Origin: an uncultured Alphaproteobacteria bacterium
Lineage (GTDB): Bacteria > Pseudomonadota > Alphaproteobacteria > HIMB59 > GCA-002718135
NCBI GenBank assembly: GCA_902623255.1
Contig: CACNSY010000009.1
Coordinates: 1 to 64,000, forward strand
Reading direction: 5' to 3'
Length of the DNA: 64,000 nucleotides
Position 1 is the first letter of the stretch. Every line of letters starts with the position of its first letter. Below, piece by piece: positions 56,899 to 64,000 of the stretch. The notes under the pieces are model-generated. The model worked only from the letters and a program-made list of their open reading frames with translations, had not been told where the DNA came from and ran no database searches. The position numbers were made by a program, and so were the translations under genes.

Positions 56899-58473
56899 TT
56901 AGTTTACGTTTGCAAATCTAAATAATGGCTCGTTGTTCATTCTAATTGGAACATCGACATTACTTTTTGATGCTTGGTTGACAACTTGGTGATGTAAAGG
57001 AAGATATGTTACATCATCTTGAGTAATATCCCAAGCTTCAGCAATCATAGCATTTCTTTTATCTTGATCTGTTTCAACACCCATTGCCGCTACTAACTCA
57101 TCAACTCTAGCATTACTGAAATTAACTTTATTCCAGCTACCAGCACTATCAAATAAGTACGAGTATACGTAATGACTATCAAAAGTTGGAACACCCCAAC
57201 CTAACATGTACATGTCACTTGTCATACCGTTTGCGTCACCTTCTTTAACTTCTGAGAAGTGTTGACTTTTAGTTTTTGCATCAAGAGTTACATCAACTCC
57301 AATTTTAGCAAACATACCAATTGCAGCAACACAGATTGCTTCATCGTTTATGTAACGATCATTTGGACAATCTAGTGTAACTTCAAATCCATCTGGATAA
57401 CCAGCTTCTGCTAATAGTTTTTTTGATAGCTCTGGATCATAAGGTAATCTTTCATCACGTGCAGCTGTATGACCATTTACACCAGGAGCAGTGATAATTC
57501 CTGCAGGAACACTTTGTCCTCTCATTACCTTATCCTTAATAGCTTCCATATCTAAAGCATGGTACATAGCTAAACGAACTCTTTTATCTGCAAAAGGATT
57601 TTTACCTTTGATATTAGATGAATTTAATTCAGCAGAACCTTGATCCATTCCAAAAAATATTGTTCTATTTTGAGGAGTCATTTTTACACCATGTCCAGCA
57701 GAAGATTTGATTCTCTCAATATCTTGAACAGGAACAACGTTTGTGTAGTCAATCTCTCCAGATAGAAGTGCTGCAACTCTTGTTGCATCATTTGCAATAG
57801 GAAGTAATTCAATAGTATCTACATTGAAAGTACTATCATCACCCCACCAATCATTATTTTTTTCAAAAACAGTTCTTACGTCCTGTTCTCTAAAAGTAAT
57901 TTTGAAAGGTCCAGTTCCATTTGCATTAGAAGCACAATAAGATGTTTCACCTGCATCCCAGTTGTATGAAACTTCACAACCATTTGCTTTTGCCCAATCT
58001 TCAGACATAACAAATATCTGAGTTAATTGATTTAAAAGAATTGGATTTGGTCCATCTGTTACAATCTGAACTGTGTGATCAGTTAATGCTGATGCTGATT
58101 TAATGCTTTTAATTAAATCTACCATATCAGATGGAGCAGTTTTTGCTCTATTGATACTAAAAGCAATATCACTAGCTGTTAAATCTGATCCATCATGAAA
58201 TTTTACACCCTTACGAATTGTAAATATCCAAGTGTCATCAGCAGTTGTTTTCCATGATTCAGCAAGCTGAGGAAGTATTTCCATATTAATACCTGGAGTT
58301 ACTAAACCTTCATATACTTGACGCGAAACCATGTGAGTTGGTCCTTCGTTTTGTGCATGCGGATCAAGAGTTAAAGAGTCACCAGGCATTGACCATTTAA
58401 TAGTGTTTGCAAATGCTGGTGAGAAAATACCCATGAAAAGCAAAGACAAAACAATGCTTAAAGTCTTTTTCAT
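56899..58473 (-). CDS. Peptide ABC transporter substrate-binding protein (family 5)
   Basis: A 524-residue periplasmic binding protein. The ATG at 58473 gives a clean signal peptide (MKKTLSIVLSLLFMGIFSPAFA, cleaved before NTIKW) and follows GGAGG with seven-base spacing, the strongest ribosome-binding site on this strand. Family 5 features are LDPHAQNEGPTHMVSRQVYEG, WTFTIRKGVKFHDGSDLTA-type (WIFTIRKGVKFHDG here) and the DMYMLGWG segment near the C-terminus. A longer in-frame start at 58509 would bury the signal. The base composition is less extreme than in neighbours, consistent with high expression. Confidence 0.95.
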   Translation of the reverse strand: MKKTLSIVLSLLFMGIFSPAFANTIKWSMPGDSLTLDPHAQNEGPTHMVSRQVYEGLVTPGINMEILPQLAESWKTTADDTWIFTIRKGVKFHDGSDLTASDIAFSINRAKTAPSDMVDLIKSIKSASALTDHTVQIVTDGPNPILLNQLTQIFVMSEDWAKANGCEVSYNWDAGETSYCASNANGTGPFKITFREQDVRTVFEKNNDWWGDDSTFNVDTIELLPIANDATRVAALLSGEIDYTNVVPVQDIERIKSSAGHGVKMTPQNRTIFFGMDQGSAELNSSNIKGKNPFADKRVRLAMYHALDMEAIKDKVMRGQSVPAGIITAPGVNGHTAARDERLPYDPELSKKLLAEAGYPDGFEVTLDCPNDRYINDEAICVAAIGMFAKIGVDVTLDAKTKSQHFSEVKEGDANGMTSDMYMLGWGVPTFDSHYVYSYLFDSAGSWNKVNFSNARVDELVAAMGVETDQDKRNAMIAEAWDITQDDVTYLPLHHQVVNQASKSNVDVPIRMNNEPLFRFANVN

Positions 58474-58533
58474 ATTATTTCCTCCATAGAAATTTGATGG
58501 TAGACCCATACAACTTCAATGGAAATATTCAAT

Positions 58534-58583
58534 ATTATTAGTATTAATAAGTGCTATATTTTGTCATAATTATTAGTATTAAT
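58534..58583. repeat. Two 15-bp direct repeats with dyad symmetry, dppA/nth intergenic region
   Basis: ATTATTAGTATTAAT occurs at 58534-58548 and again at 58569-58583, 35 bp apart start to start. In the first copy, TTATTAGTATTAATAA is a near palindrome with one mismatched pair. A TGcTATATT extended -10-like sequence (58552-58560) lies between the copies. This resembles a tandem operator for the divergent peptide-transporter or nth genes. The 141-bp region contains no gene. Confidence 0.55.
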
Positions 58584-58614
58584 TTAGACATACCCTTGGA
58601 GGAGGCTTGATATA

Positions 58615-59265
58615 GTGAAAAAAATAGAGAAGGCACAAGAGATCTCTAGAATACTTAATCGTATATACAGAAAAGTACCTATTCCTCTTAACCACAAAAA
58701 TAAATTTGAATTAGTTGTAGCTGTACTTCTTAGTGCTCAATGTACAGATGAAAGAGTTAATCAAGTTACGCCAATTCTATTTAAAAAAGCTAACACAGCT
58801 ATAAAAATGACAAAAGTGCCAAAAAAAACAATTTATAATATTATTCGCCCTTGTGGTTTGGCACCTCAAAAATCAAAAGCAATTTTTGAACTATCAAGAA
58901 TTCTTGTAAAAAAATTTAAAGGCAATGTTCCAGAAAGTTTTGAAGAATTAGAAAACTTGCCAGGTGTTGGTCACAAAACAGCCAGTGTTGTTATGTCTCA
59001 AGGGTTTGGTCATCCAGCATTTCCAGTTGATACACACATTCATCGTTTAGCTCAACGTTGGGGTTTAACAAATGGTAAAAATGTTGTCCAAACAGAAAAA
59101 GATTTAAAATATCTTTTTCCAAAAAAATCTTGGAACAAACTTCATTTACAAATAATATTTTATGGAAGAGAATTTTGTCAGGCAAGAAGTTGTTATGGTT
59201 TGGAGTGTGAAATATGCAAGGTTTGTAATCCAAAGAGAAAAACGCCTATTAAAACAAAAAAGTAG
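58615..59265 (+). CDS. nth: Endonuclease III (DNA glycosylase/AP lyase)
   Basis: Base-excision repair enzyme for oxidised pyrimidines. The 216-residue protein has the helix-hairpin-helix LPGVGHKTASVV with catalytic Lys121, and Asp139 in FPVDTHIHR. The C-terminal cysteines are 188, 193, 198, 201 and 204, which does not match the usual C-x6-C-x2-C-x5-C spacing for the [4Fe-4S] cluster. The start is GTG at 58615, preceded by GGAGGAGG with nine-base spacing. The stop is three bases from that of hemJ on the opposite strand. Confidence 0.94.
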   Translation: MKKIEKAQEISRILNRIYRKVPIPLNHKNKFELVVAVLLSAQCTDERVNQVTPILFKKANTAIKMTKVPKKTIYNIIRPCGLAPQKSKAIFELSRILVKKFKGNVPESFEELENLPGVGHKTASVVMSQGFGHPAFPVDTHIHRLAQRWGLTNGKNVVQTEKDLKYLFPKKSWNKLHLQIIFYGREFCQARSCYGLECEICKVCNPKRKTPIKTKK

Positions 59266-59268
59266 TAA

Positions 59269-59688
59269 TTAAAAAGGCTGAAATACAACAAGTATAAGTA
59301 TAAAAATCAATATTACTGCTGGCGCTTCATTTGTAATTCTAAAAAACTTAGTAGAGTATTTGTTTTTATCATTTTTAAAATCATTAAGACATTTTAAACA
59401 AAAAAAATGATAGCCAGATAATAAAATTACAAATAAAATTTTTAAAAGCAACCAAGTATCAATACCCACATAATGTGTAAGTGTAAAACCTGATATCCAC
59501 GTCACTATAAAAGCTGGAAACATAATTATTCTGTACAATTTTCCTTCCATTAGTTTGAATGTTTCTGAGGTTTCTTTTGTGATTTCAGGATTAGCATGAT
59601 TTACAAACAAACGTGGCAGATATAAAAGTCCAGCCATCCAAGCTATGATACTAAAAATATGAATAACTTTCAGAGTATTAAATAGCAT
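59269..59688 (-). CDS. hemJ: Protoporphyrinogen IX oxidase HemJ
   Basis: A 139-residue membrane protein with four hydrophobic segments, the HemJ type of protoporphyrinogen oxidase. The conserved His lies in LKVIHIFSIIAWMAGLLYLPR and the conserved Lys/Arg in GKLYRIIMFPA. It catalyses the penultimate step of heme synthesis and is last in the run hemC-hemE-hemH-hemF-hemJ, supporting the assignment over a generic CopD-like protein. Confidence 0.92.
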   Translation of the reverse strand: MLFNTLKVIHIFSIIAWMAGLLYLPRLFVNHANPEITKETSETFKLMEGKLYRIIMFPAFIVTWISGFTLTHYVGIDTWLLLKILFVILLSGYHFFCLKCLNDFKNDKNKYSTKFFRITNEAPAVILIFILILVVFQPF

Positions 59689-59691
59689 TAT

Positions 59692-60501
59692 TTATTCCCA
59701 TACCGCGTGAGGAGGCATTGACATTAATATAGCATCAACATTTCCACCAGTCTCTAGACCAAATTTTGTACCTCTATCATATAATAAGTTAAATTCAGCA
59801 TAGCGACTACGCTTAACTAATTGTATCTTTTTTTCCTCTTCATTCCACTCCTCATCCTTAAGTGCAATTAAAGTATTTTTGATAAACTGATGAAAATAAG
59901 TACCTACGCCTTGGACAAATTCAAAATCTTTTCCCCAATCGCCAGTTTGAAGGTAATCAAAAAATATTCCTCCAACACCTCTTGGTTCGTTTCTATGTTT
60001 AAGAAAAAAATAGTCATCACACCATTTTTTAAATTTAGGATAATATGATTTATCATATTTATTACACAAAACTTCTAAACCACGATGATATTTTTTCTCA
60101 TCCTCAAATATTACACAAGGTGTAATATCCATACCTCCACCAAACCATTCCTGAGTGGTTTTAATAAATCTTGTATTAAAATGCATAGAAGGAATTTTAG
60201 GTGAAACAGGATGTAATACAACACTGATGCCGGTTGCATTATAATTTGGATCTTCTTTAGCACCCGGAATAGTATCTCTCATATTTTCGTTAAATATCCC
60301 AGAGACGGTAGAAATATTTACTCCACCTTTTTCAATAATATTCCCCTTAATTTTACTCATTTTACCACCACCATCACCTTTGTGATCCCAGTTACTTATT
60401 TCAAATTGATTTTCATCAATGTTTTGAATAGTTTCAACTAAGTTATCTCGTAATTTTTCAAACCATTCTTTTGCAGTATTAAATTTGGGATCAGCAATCA
60501 T
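59692..60501 (-). CDS. hemF: Oxygen-dependent coproporphyrinogen III oxidase
   Basis: Converts coproporphyrinogen III to protoporphyrinogen IX using O2. About 269 residues from the ATG at 60501, which overlaps the hemH stop as ATGA; an upstream TTG would add three residues. Signature segments are FGGGMDITPCV, NEPRGVGGIFFDYL, KRSRYAEFNLLYDRGTKFGL (short: RYAEFNLLYDRG) and the C-terminal SMPPHAVWE. The oxygen dependence together with HemJ fits an aerobe. Confidence 0.97.
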   Translation of the reverse strand: MIADPKFNTAKEWFEKLRDNLVETIQNIDENQFEISNWDHKGDGGGKMSKIKGNIIEKGGVNISTVSGIFNENMRDTIPGAKEDPNYNATGISVVLHPVSPKIPSMHFNTRFIKTTQEWFGGGMDITPCVIFEDEKKYHRGLEVLCNKYDKSYYPKFKKWCDDYFFLKHRNEPRGVGGIFFDYLQTGDWGKDFEFVQGVGTYFHQFIKNTLIALKDEEWNEEEKKIQLVKRSRYAEFNLLYDRGTKFGLETGGNVDAILMSMPPHAVWE

Positions 60502-61523
60502 AATGGCCAACCTTGAGTATGTTTTTTTATCAGATTTACAAAAACGTCTATGTGATCATCGTGATCATTCAAGCAAGGTATATAATGATAATTTTCTCCA
60601 CCTGACTCCATAAAATATTCTTTATTTTCTTCTTCAAGTTCTTCCAGTGTTTCAAGACAATCACTACTGAAACCAGGAGATATTATATGTATATTTTTAA
60701 TCCCTTGTTTTGGTAATTCTTTTAATGTTTCACTTGTATATGGCTTTAACCATTCCTCTCTTCCAAATCTACTTTGAAAAGTAGTCATTATCTCATCATC
60801 GGATAATCCCATATGTTCTTTAACAAGTCTTGTGGTTTTAAGACAAAAGCAATGATACGGATCACCATTAGTCAAATACCGTTTTGGTATACCATGATAA
60901 CTAAAAATAATTTTTTGTGGTTTTGAAGTTTTTTTCCAAAATGACTTTATTGAATTTGACAATGCTTCAATATAATTTTTTTCTTCAAAGTACTGATTGA
61001 TAAAACGCATTTCAGGTATCCAACGCCATTTTTGCAATACATTTGTTACTTCATCAAATGTACTACCTGTTGTTGCAGCACAATATTGCGGATACATAGG
61101 TAGAACTAATAATCTTCTTACTTGTTTTTTTTGAAGTTTTAACAAAGCATCTGGAATAGATGGATTGCCATAACGCATCCCAACTTCAAAAACTATATTT
61201 TCATTTTTTGAAGAAAAAGATGATTGGATTTTATTTAGTTGTCTGTTTGCTATATCTAAAAGTGGAGAACCCTTATCAGTCCAAATTTGTTTGTATGCTT
61301 CTGCTGACTTTGATGGTCTTATTTGTAAAATTACTAGCTTCAATATAATTTGCCATAGGATTTTAGGTAATTCGATTACTCTAGGGTCTGACAAAAATTG
61401 ATTAAGATAAACTTTTAGTTCTTTTTTATTTGGAGCATCTGGAGTGCCTAGGTTAGTAATTAAAACGCCAATTTTTTCTCTACTCCCATGCTCATAATTT
61501 TTTTCACCTATATATTTAACCAT
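60498..61523 (-). CDS. hemH: Ferrochelatase
   Basis: Inserts Fe2+ into protoporphyrin IX to make heme. The 341 residues contain VLITNLGTPDAP, the catalytic-histidine motif IIFSYHGIPKRYL and the second active-site stretch SPGFSSDCLETLEELEEENK with the conserved Glu. The paired Cys in the middle (CFCLKTTRLV, and C in YCAATTGS) resemble positions seen in other proteobacteria; no separate C-terminal cluster motif is evident. It follows hemE by five bases and overlaps hemF. Confidence 0.96.
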   Translation of the reverse strand: MVKYIGEKNYEHGSREKIGVLITNLGTPDAPNKKELKVYLNQFLSDPRVIELPKILWQIILKLVILQIRPSKSAEAYKQIWTDKGSPLLDIANRQLNKIQSSFSSKNENIVFEVGMRYGNPSIPDALLKLQKKQVRRLLVLPMYPQYCAATTGSTFDEVTNVLQKWRWIPEMRFINQYFEEKNYIEALSNSIKSFWKKTSKPQKIIFSYHGIPKRYLTNGDPYHCFCLKTTRLVKEHMGLSDDEIMTTFQSRFGREEWLKPYTSETLKELPKQGIKNIHIISPGFSSDCLETLEELEEENKEYFMESGGENYHYIPCLNDHDDHIDVFVNLIKKHTQGWPL

Positions 61524-61528
61524 ATCTA

Positions 61529-62527
61529 TTAGCTAAATTCTTTTCTGATATTTTCTATAAATAAATGAACATTTTTTTCTGGAGTGTTTTTGTTAATTCC
61601 ATGTCCAAGGCCACAAATCCAGCCATTAAGATTTTCAATTGATTTCATTTTTTCAATAAAATCTTTTAAATCATTAAGAAATGTATCTGTTTCACTTAAC
61701 ATTAATTGTTCATTGAAATTACCTTGAATAAATCCATGTTTTTGATTTTCAAACATAAATTTAAGATCTATTGTGTGATCATAGCCAAAACCACCAAAGG
61801 GAAAACTGATGATAGAATTTAGATCTGTTAAACTTTTACCTCTTGAATAATAGCCAAGTTTATTTGGAAAAGAAATTGCAATCTCTTCCAAAAATTTTGA
61901 ATAAATTTCATAAAAATTTATTTTATCTAAATCATACAAGGAGCTATCAAAAATCATGACAAGTTCAACACCTGCATCTAATTGTAATTGAATATTTTTC
62001 TTAAGAAGGGGTAGAAGTGTTTTTGAAATAAATTCTAAATTCATTTTAGTGTCGATTAAATCAGAGTTATTATTTCCAAATGCATATTTTGATAATGTCC
62101 AAGGTCCGCCAACAAATCCAATTAAACTTTTATTATTTGGCAATTTCTCTTTTGTTATTTTTATAGCTTCAAATTGAAATTGCATATGCTCAATGCCGCG
62201 ATCAATATTACTATAATCATTAATGTTTTCTGAATTTATATAAGAATTAAATTTAGGTCCTGGGTCAAACTTTAATTCTAAACCAAGTCCCTCCAAGATA
62301 AATAAAATATCACTGAATAAAATTGCAATATCATAATCAAACTCTTGTATTGGGCCAAAAGCGACTTCTGCGGCTAGATCCGGAGTTTTACAAAGTTCTT
62401 CAAAAGTATATTTTTCTTTGAGCTTGCGATAATGCGAATGGTACCTCCCAGCCTGTCTCATGAACCAAATGGGTGGTGTTTTTTGAATATTTCTTTTGAG
62501 AGCATTTTCGAATAAAATATTTGTCAT
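61529..62527 (-). CDS. hemE: Uroporphyrinogen decarboxylase
   Basis: Removes four acetate carboxyls of uroporphyrinogen III. About 332 residues from ATG 62527, two bases after the hemC stop; a longer frame would run into hemC and is rejected. The signature PPIWFMRQAGRYHSHYRKLK lies near the N-terminus (about 17-36), the active-site Asp in ILFSDILFILEGLG, and GFVGGPWTLSKYAF follows. The C-terminal GWICGLGHGINKNTPEKNV is also typical. Confidence 0.97.
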   Translation of the reverse strand: MTNILFENALKRNIQKTPPIWFMRQAGRYHSHYRKLKEKYTFEELCKTPDLAAEVAFGPIQEFDYDIAILFSDILFILEGLGLELKFDPGPKFNSYINSENINDYSNIDRGIEHMQFQFEAIKITKEKLPNNKSLIGFVGGPWTLSKYAFGNNNSDLIDTKMNLEFISKTLLPLLKKNIQLQLDAGVELVMIFDSSLYDLDKINFYEIYSKFLEEIAISFPNKLGYYSRGKSLTDLNSIISFPFGGFGYDHTIDLKFMFENQKHGFIQGNFNEQLMLSETDTFLNDLKDFIEKMKSIENLNGWICGLGHGINKNTPEKNVHLFIENIRKEFS

Positions 62528-62529
62528 TT

Positions 62530-64000
62530 TTAGGCTTTTAGTAATTTTTTCTTCCAACTATCATAAGATAGCTCAACAAAAAGATTTTTATCATTACCTA
62601 ATATTTTACTAATCTCATTGTAAGTATTTCCTGGGCCACAAAAATGATATTTTTCTATAATTTTAGGATATTTATCAATACTCGCCTTAAAAGCTGAACT
62701 GCTCATCCAATAAAAGTACTTTTTCTTATCTATATCTATTTCAAAATCAATAGACTCCAATTGATACGTTTCAATTTTATTTTTTATCGAACTTTCAGGA
62801 GATTGAGAATGAGTTAATTTAACCCAAGGATTATTGGTAAGTGAATTAATATCTTTTTCAAAATCCTCACCAAGACCATCTGAAGTTCCATTAACCCAAA
62901 TACCTCTTTCAGCTAAATTTTTCCATGTTCTTAAACCACTAGTCCAAATAACATTATTTGATTGGATTTTTGACTTATCTGGGATTGAGCTAATTCGTGA
63001 AACATAAATACATTTATTTTGTAAATTATTTATATAATCGACATTTTCATTTAATTGTTTTCTAGAAAATATTTTATAATTTTTTAAATTTTCAGGATAA
63101 ATTTCATCTTTTGTATTACTAGAAAAACTTATATCTTTTGGATCAATAAAATCCCAGCTCTCAAAATGATTGCCATTTTCATCTTCACCTCTTTTAGATA
63201 CAACTAATCCTAATTTATGTGAGATATAAGATACTCCTATTTTTTGGTGACATCCTCCTCCATAATTTTTTAAAATATTTCTTTCTTGAATAACATTCGA
63301 ATAATCTTTGTAAAAATTAATATCATTTAAAATTTCGTTTAGTTTATTATCTTTGATTCTTGTTTCAATCGCTAGAGCTCCTTGTCCAGGAGAACAAGGA
63401 TTTATAGACAATGGTAAAACAGACCATAGACATTCGTCAATATATTTTTTTAGTGTTTTTTTTAATTCATTAAATTCAGAATAATTATTTGATAGTAATC
63501 TATCAATTGCTGCCTTAGCAACAATGAAACCATCACTATTAGGATCTTCCAAAAATTTTTTAAATCTAGTGGGTATGTTACCTCTTATATTTTCAAAGCA
63601 AACTTCATCAAACTTATATGGAAGATAATTTTCAATAAAATTTTCTAAATTATATTGTCTTCGAGGTGATGAGCAAAGAATAGTAATTTTCTTACTATCC
63701 AATGTTATGTTTTTTTTTAAGAATAATATATCTCGTTTATCAGCCCGTTTTAATGTAGCAGCAATTTTAGTTTTCTCACCAACTTCAATTGGAAGATCCT
63801 TCCAAGAATGAACAATTAAATCACATTTGTTATTTATTAATTCATCTCTTAAATCATTAGTAAAAACACCTTCTGTTGGCATTTCAGAAAGAGGAGTTTT
63901 TAGATCTTTATCTCCTGAAGTACTTCTTGTTAAAAATTCTATTTCTACAAAAGGATGTTTTGATTGTAAATAGTCAGAAAATTCACGTGCTTGAATTATT
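62530..64000 (-). CDS. hemC: Hydroxymethylbilane synthase with C-terminal HemD-like extension (partial)
   Basis: The reading frame stays open through the right edge, so the first residues (probably about 15) are missing; 489 residues are visible. The first part is HemC: TRSTSGDKDLKTPLSE, HSWKDLPIE (Lys/Asp pair), SSPRRQYN, NIRGNIPTRF, and the dipyrromethane-binding Cys in YGGGCHQKIG. After that some 230 residues remain, far beyond a normal HemC tail. Segments such as NVIWTSGLRTWKNLAERG and YFYWMSSSAF look like a divergent HemD (uroporphyrinogen III synthase). A HemC-HemD fusion is likely but the second half is only weakly recognisable. Confidence 0.85.
   Translation of the reverse strand, partial: IIQAREFSDYLQSKHPFVEIEFLTRSTSGDKDLKTPLSEMPTEGVFTNDLRDELINNKCDLIVHSWKDLPIEVGEKTKIAATLKRADKRDILFLKKNITLDSKKITILCSSPRRQYNLENFIENYLPYKFDEVCFENIRGNIPTRFKKFLEDPNSDGFIVAKAAIDRLLSNNYSEFNELKKTLKKYIDECLWSVLPLSINPCSPGQGALAIETRIKDNKLNEILNDINFYKDYSNVIQERNILKNYGGGCHQKIGVSYISHKLGLVVSKRGEDENGNHFESWDFIDPKDISFSSNTKDEIYPENLKNYKIFSRKQLNENVDYINNLQNKCIYVSRISSIPDKSKIQSNNVIWTSGLRTWKNLAERGIWVNGTSDGLGEDFEKDINSLTNNPWVKLTHSQSPESSIKNKIETYQLESIDFEIDIDKKKYFYWMSSSAFKASIDKYPKIIEKYHFCGPGNTYNEISKILGNDKNLFVELSYDSWKKKLLKA

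Noticed and set aside
63882..63882. hemC starting at the ATG at 63882 as a complete gene
   Set aside because: The frame stays open upstream and encodes conserved HemC residues (TRSTSGDKDL) to the window edge, so the gene is truncated by the window, not short.
1..64000. tRNA, rRNA, CRISPR, transposon or prophage sequences
   Set aside because: Spacers were read for cloverleaf, repeat-spacer or transposase signs and none were found; nearly all bases lie in housekeeping or metabolic genes.

Overview
The window is a dense, AT-rich piece of a streamlined bacterial chromosome, and every marker points to a marine-type alphaproteobacterium. These markers include class I lysyl-tRNA synthetase, split PntAa/PntAb/PntB transhydrogenase, a COQ9 homologue, the bolA-dnaJ-cobS-cobT neighbourhood, DUF1244, DUF465/YdcH, a TIGR01459 HAD protein and type 2 ferredoxin-NADP reductase. 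Low GC, almost no spacer DNA and overlapping genes recall the SAR11/HIMB59/AEGEAN-169 type of genome. The presence of both phosphofructokinase and pyruvate kinase makes a HIMB59/AEGEAN-like lineage somewhat more likely than Pelagibacter proper. That placement is inference; no rRNA gene is present. I see no tRNA, rRNA, CRISPR, insertion sequence, prophage or integrase. No gene-free stretch exceeds 300 bases; the longest are about 141 bp (dppA/nth) and about 99 bp (upstream of aroK).

Layout. 1-6.7 kb: argJ, secA, accA, a secreted helical-repeat protein and a 42-residue membrane peptide. 6.7-9.6 kb: aroK-aroB and a CNNM/CorC protein. 9.6-13.2 kb: bolA, then a J-domain protein, cobS and cobT. 13.2-20.8 kb: a nine-gene minus-strand run read from ferredoxin reductase and ferredoxin through a MarR regulator with a clear palindromic operator, lysS, pyrD, a HAD protein and rpmB to a queuosine-precursor transporter and tgt. 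20.8-24.0 kb: ctaA, two SDR proteins and a DUF3108 protein. 24-26.8 kb: pfkA, ydcH, COQ9, def, rpsU. 26.8-32.7 kb: transhydrogenase, an ABC1/UbiB kinase and oligopeptidase F. 32.8-38.4 kb: acyl-CoA ligase, DUF1244, pyruvate kinase, aspartate aminotransferase, TauE/SafE permease.

38.4-48.1 kb is a long plus-strand run. It holds two saccharopine-pathway enzymes (lysine breakdown), uvrB, a 3-hydroxyisobutyryl-CoA hydrolase-like protein (valine breakdown), a dimethylglycine/sarcosine dehydrogenase-like flavoprotein, an AsmA-like protein and an AEC transporter. 48.1-52.0 kb: small conserved genes, GST, LysE, YajQ, RmuC, YqaA. 52.1-58.6 kb: an M24 peptidase facing a peptide ABC transporter operon with a fused double ATPase. 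58.6-64 kb: nth, then a minus-strand heme cluster, hemC(-hemD-like), hemE, hemH, hemF, hemJ, running off the right edge.

Together the genes describe an aerobic heterotroph. It imports peptides and amino acids, degrades lysine, valine and probably methylated glycines, has EMP-type glycolytic enzymes, makes heme for cytochrome oxidase, and salvages rather than obviously makes queuosine precursor. The most interesting architectural signal is that nearly all convergent gene pairs meet on overlapping stop codons (usually the palindrome TTAA), leaving no room for conventional terminators. I did not find a clear-cut undescribed multi-gene system. The best leads are the CobS/CobT/J-protein/BolA cluster, the divergent HemC-HemD-like fusion and the tiny membrane peptide upstream of accA.
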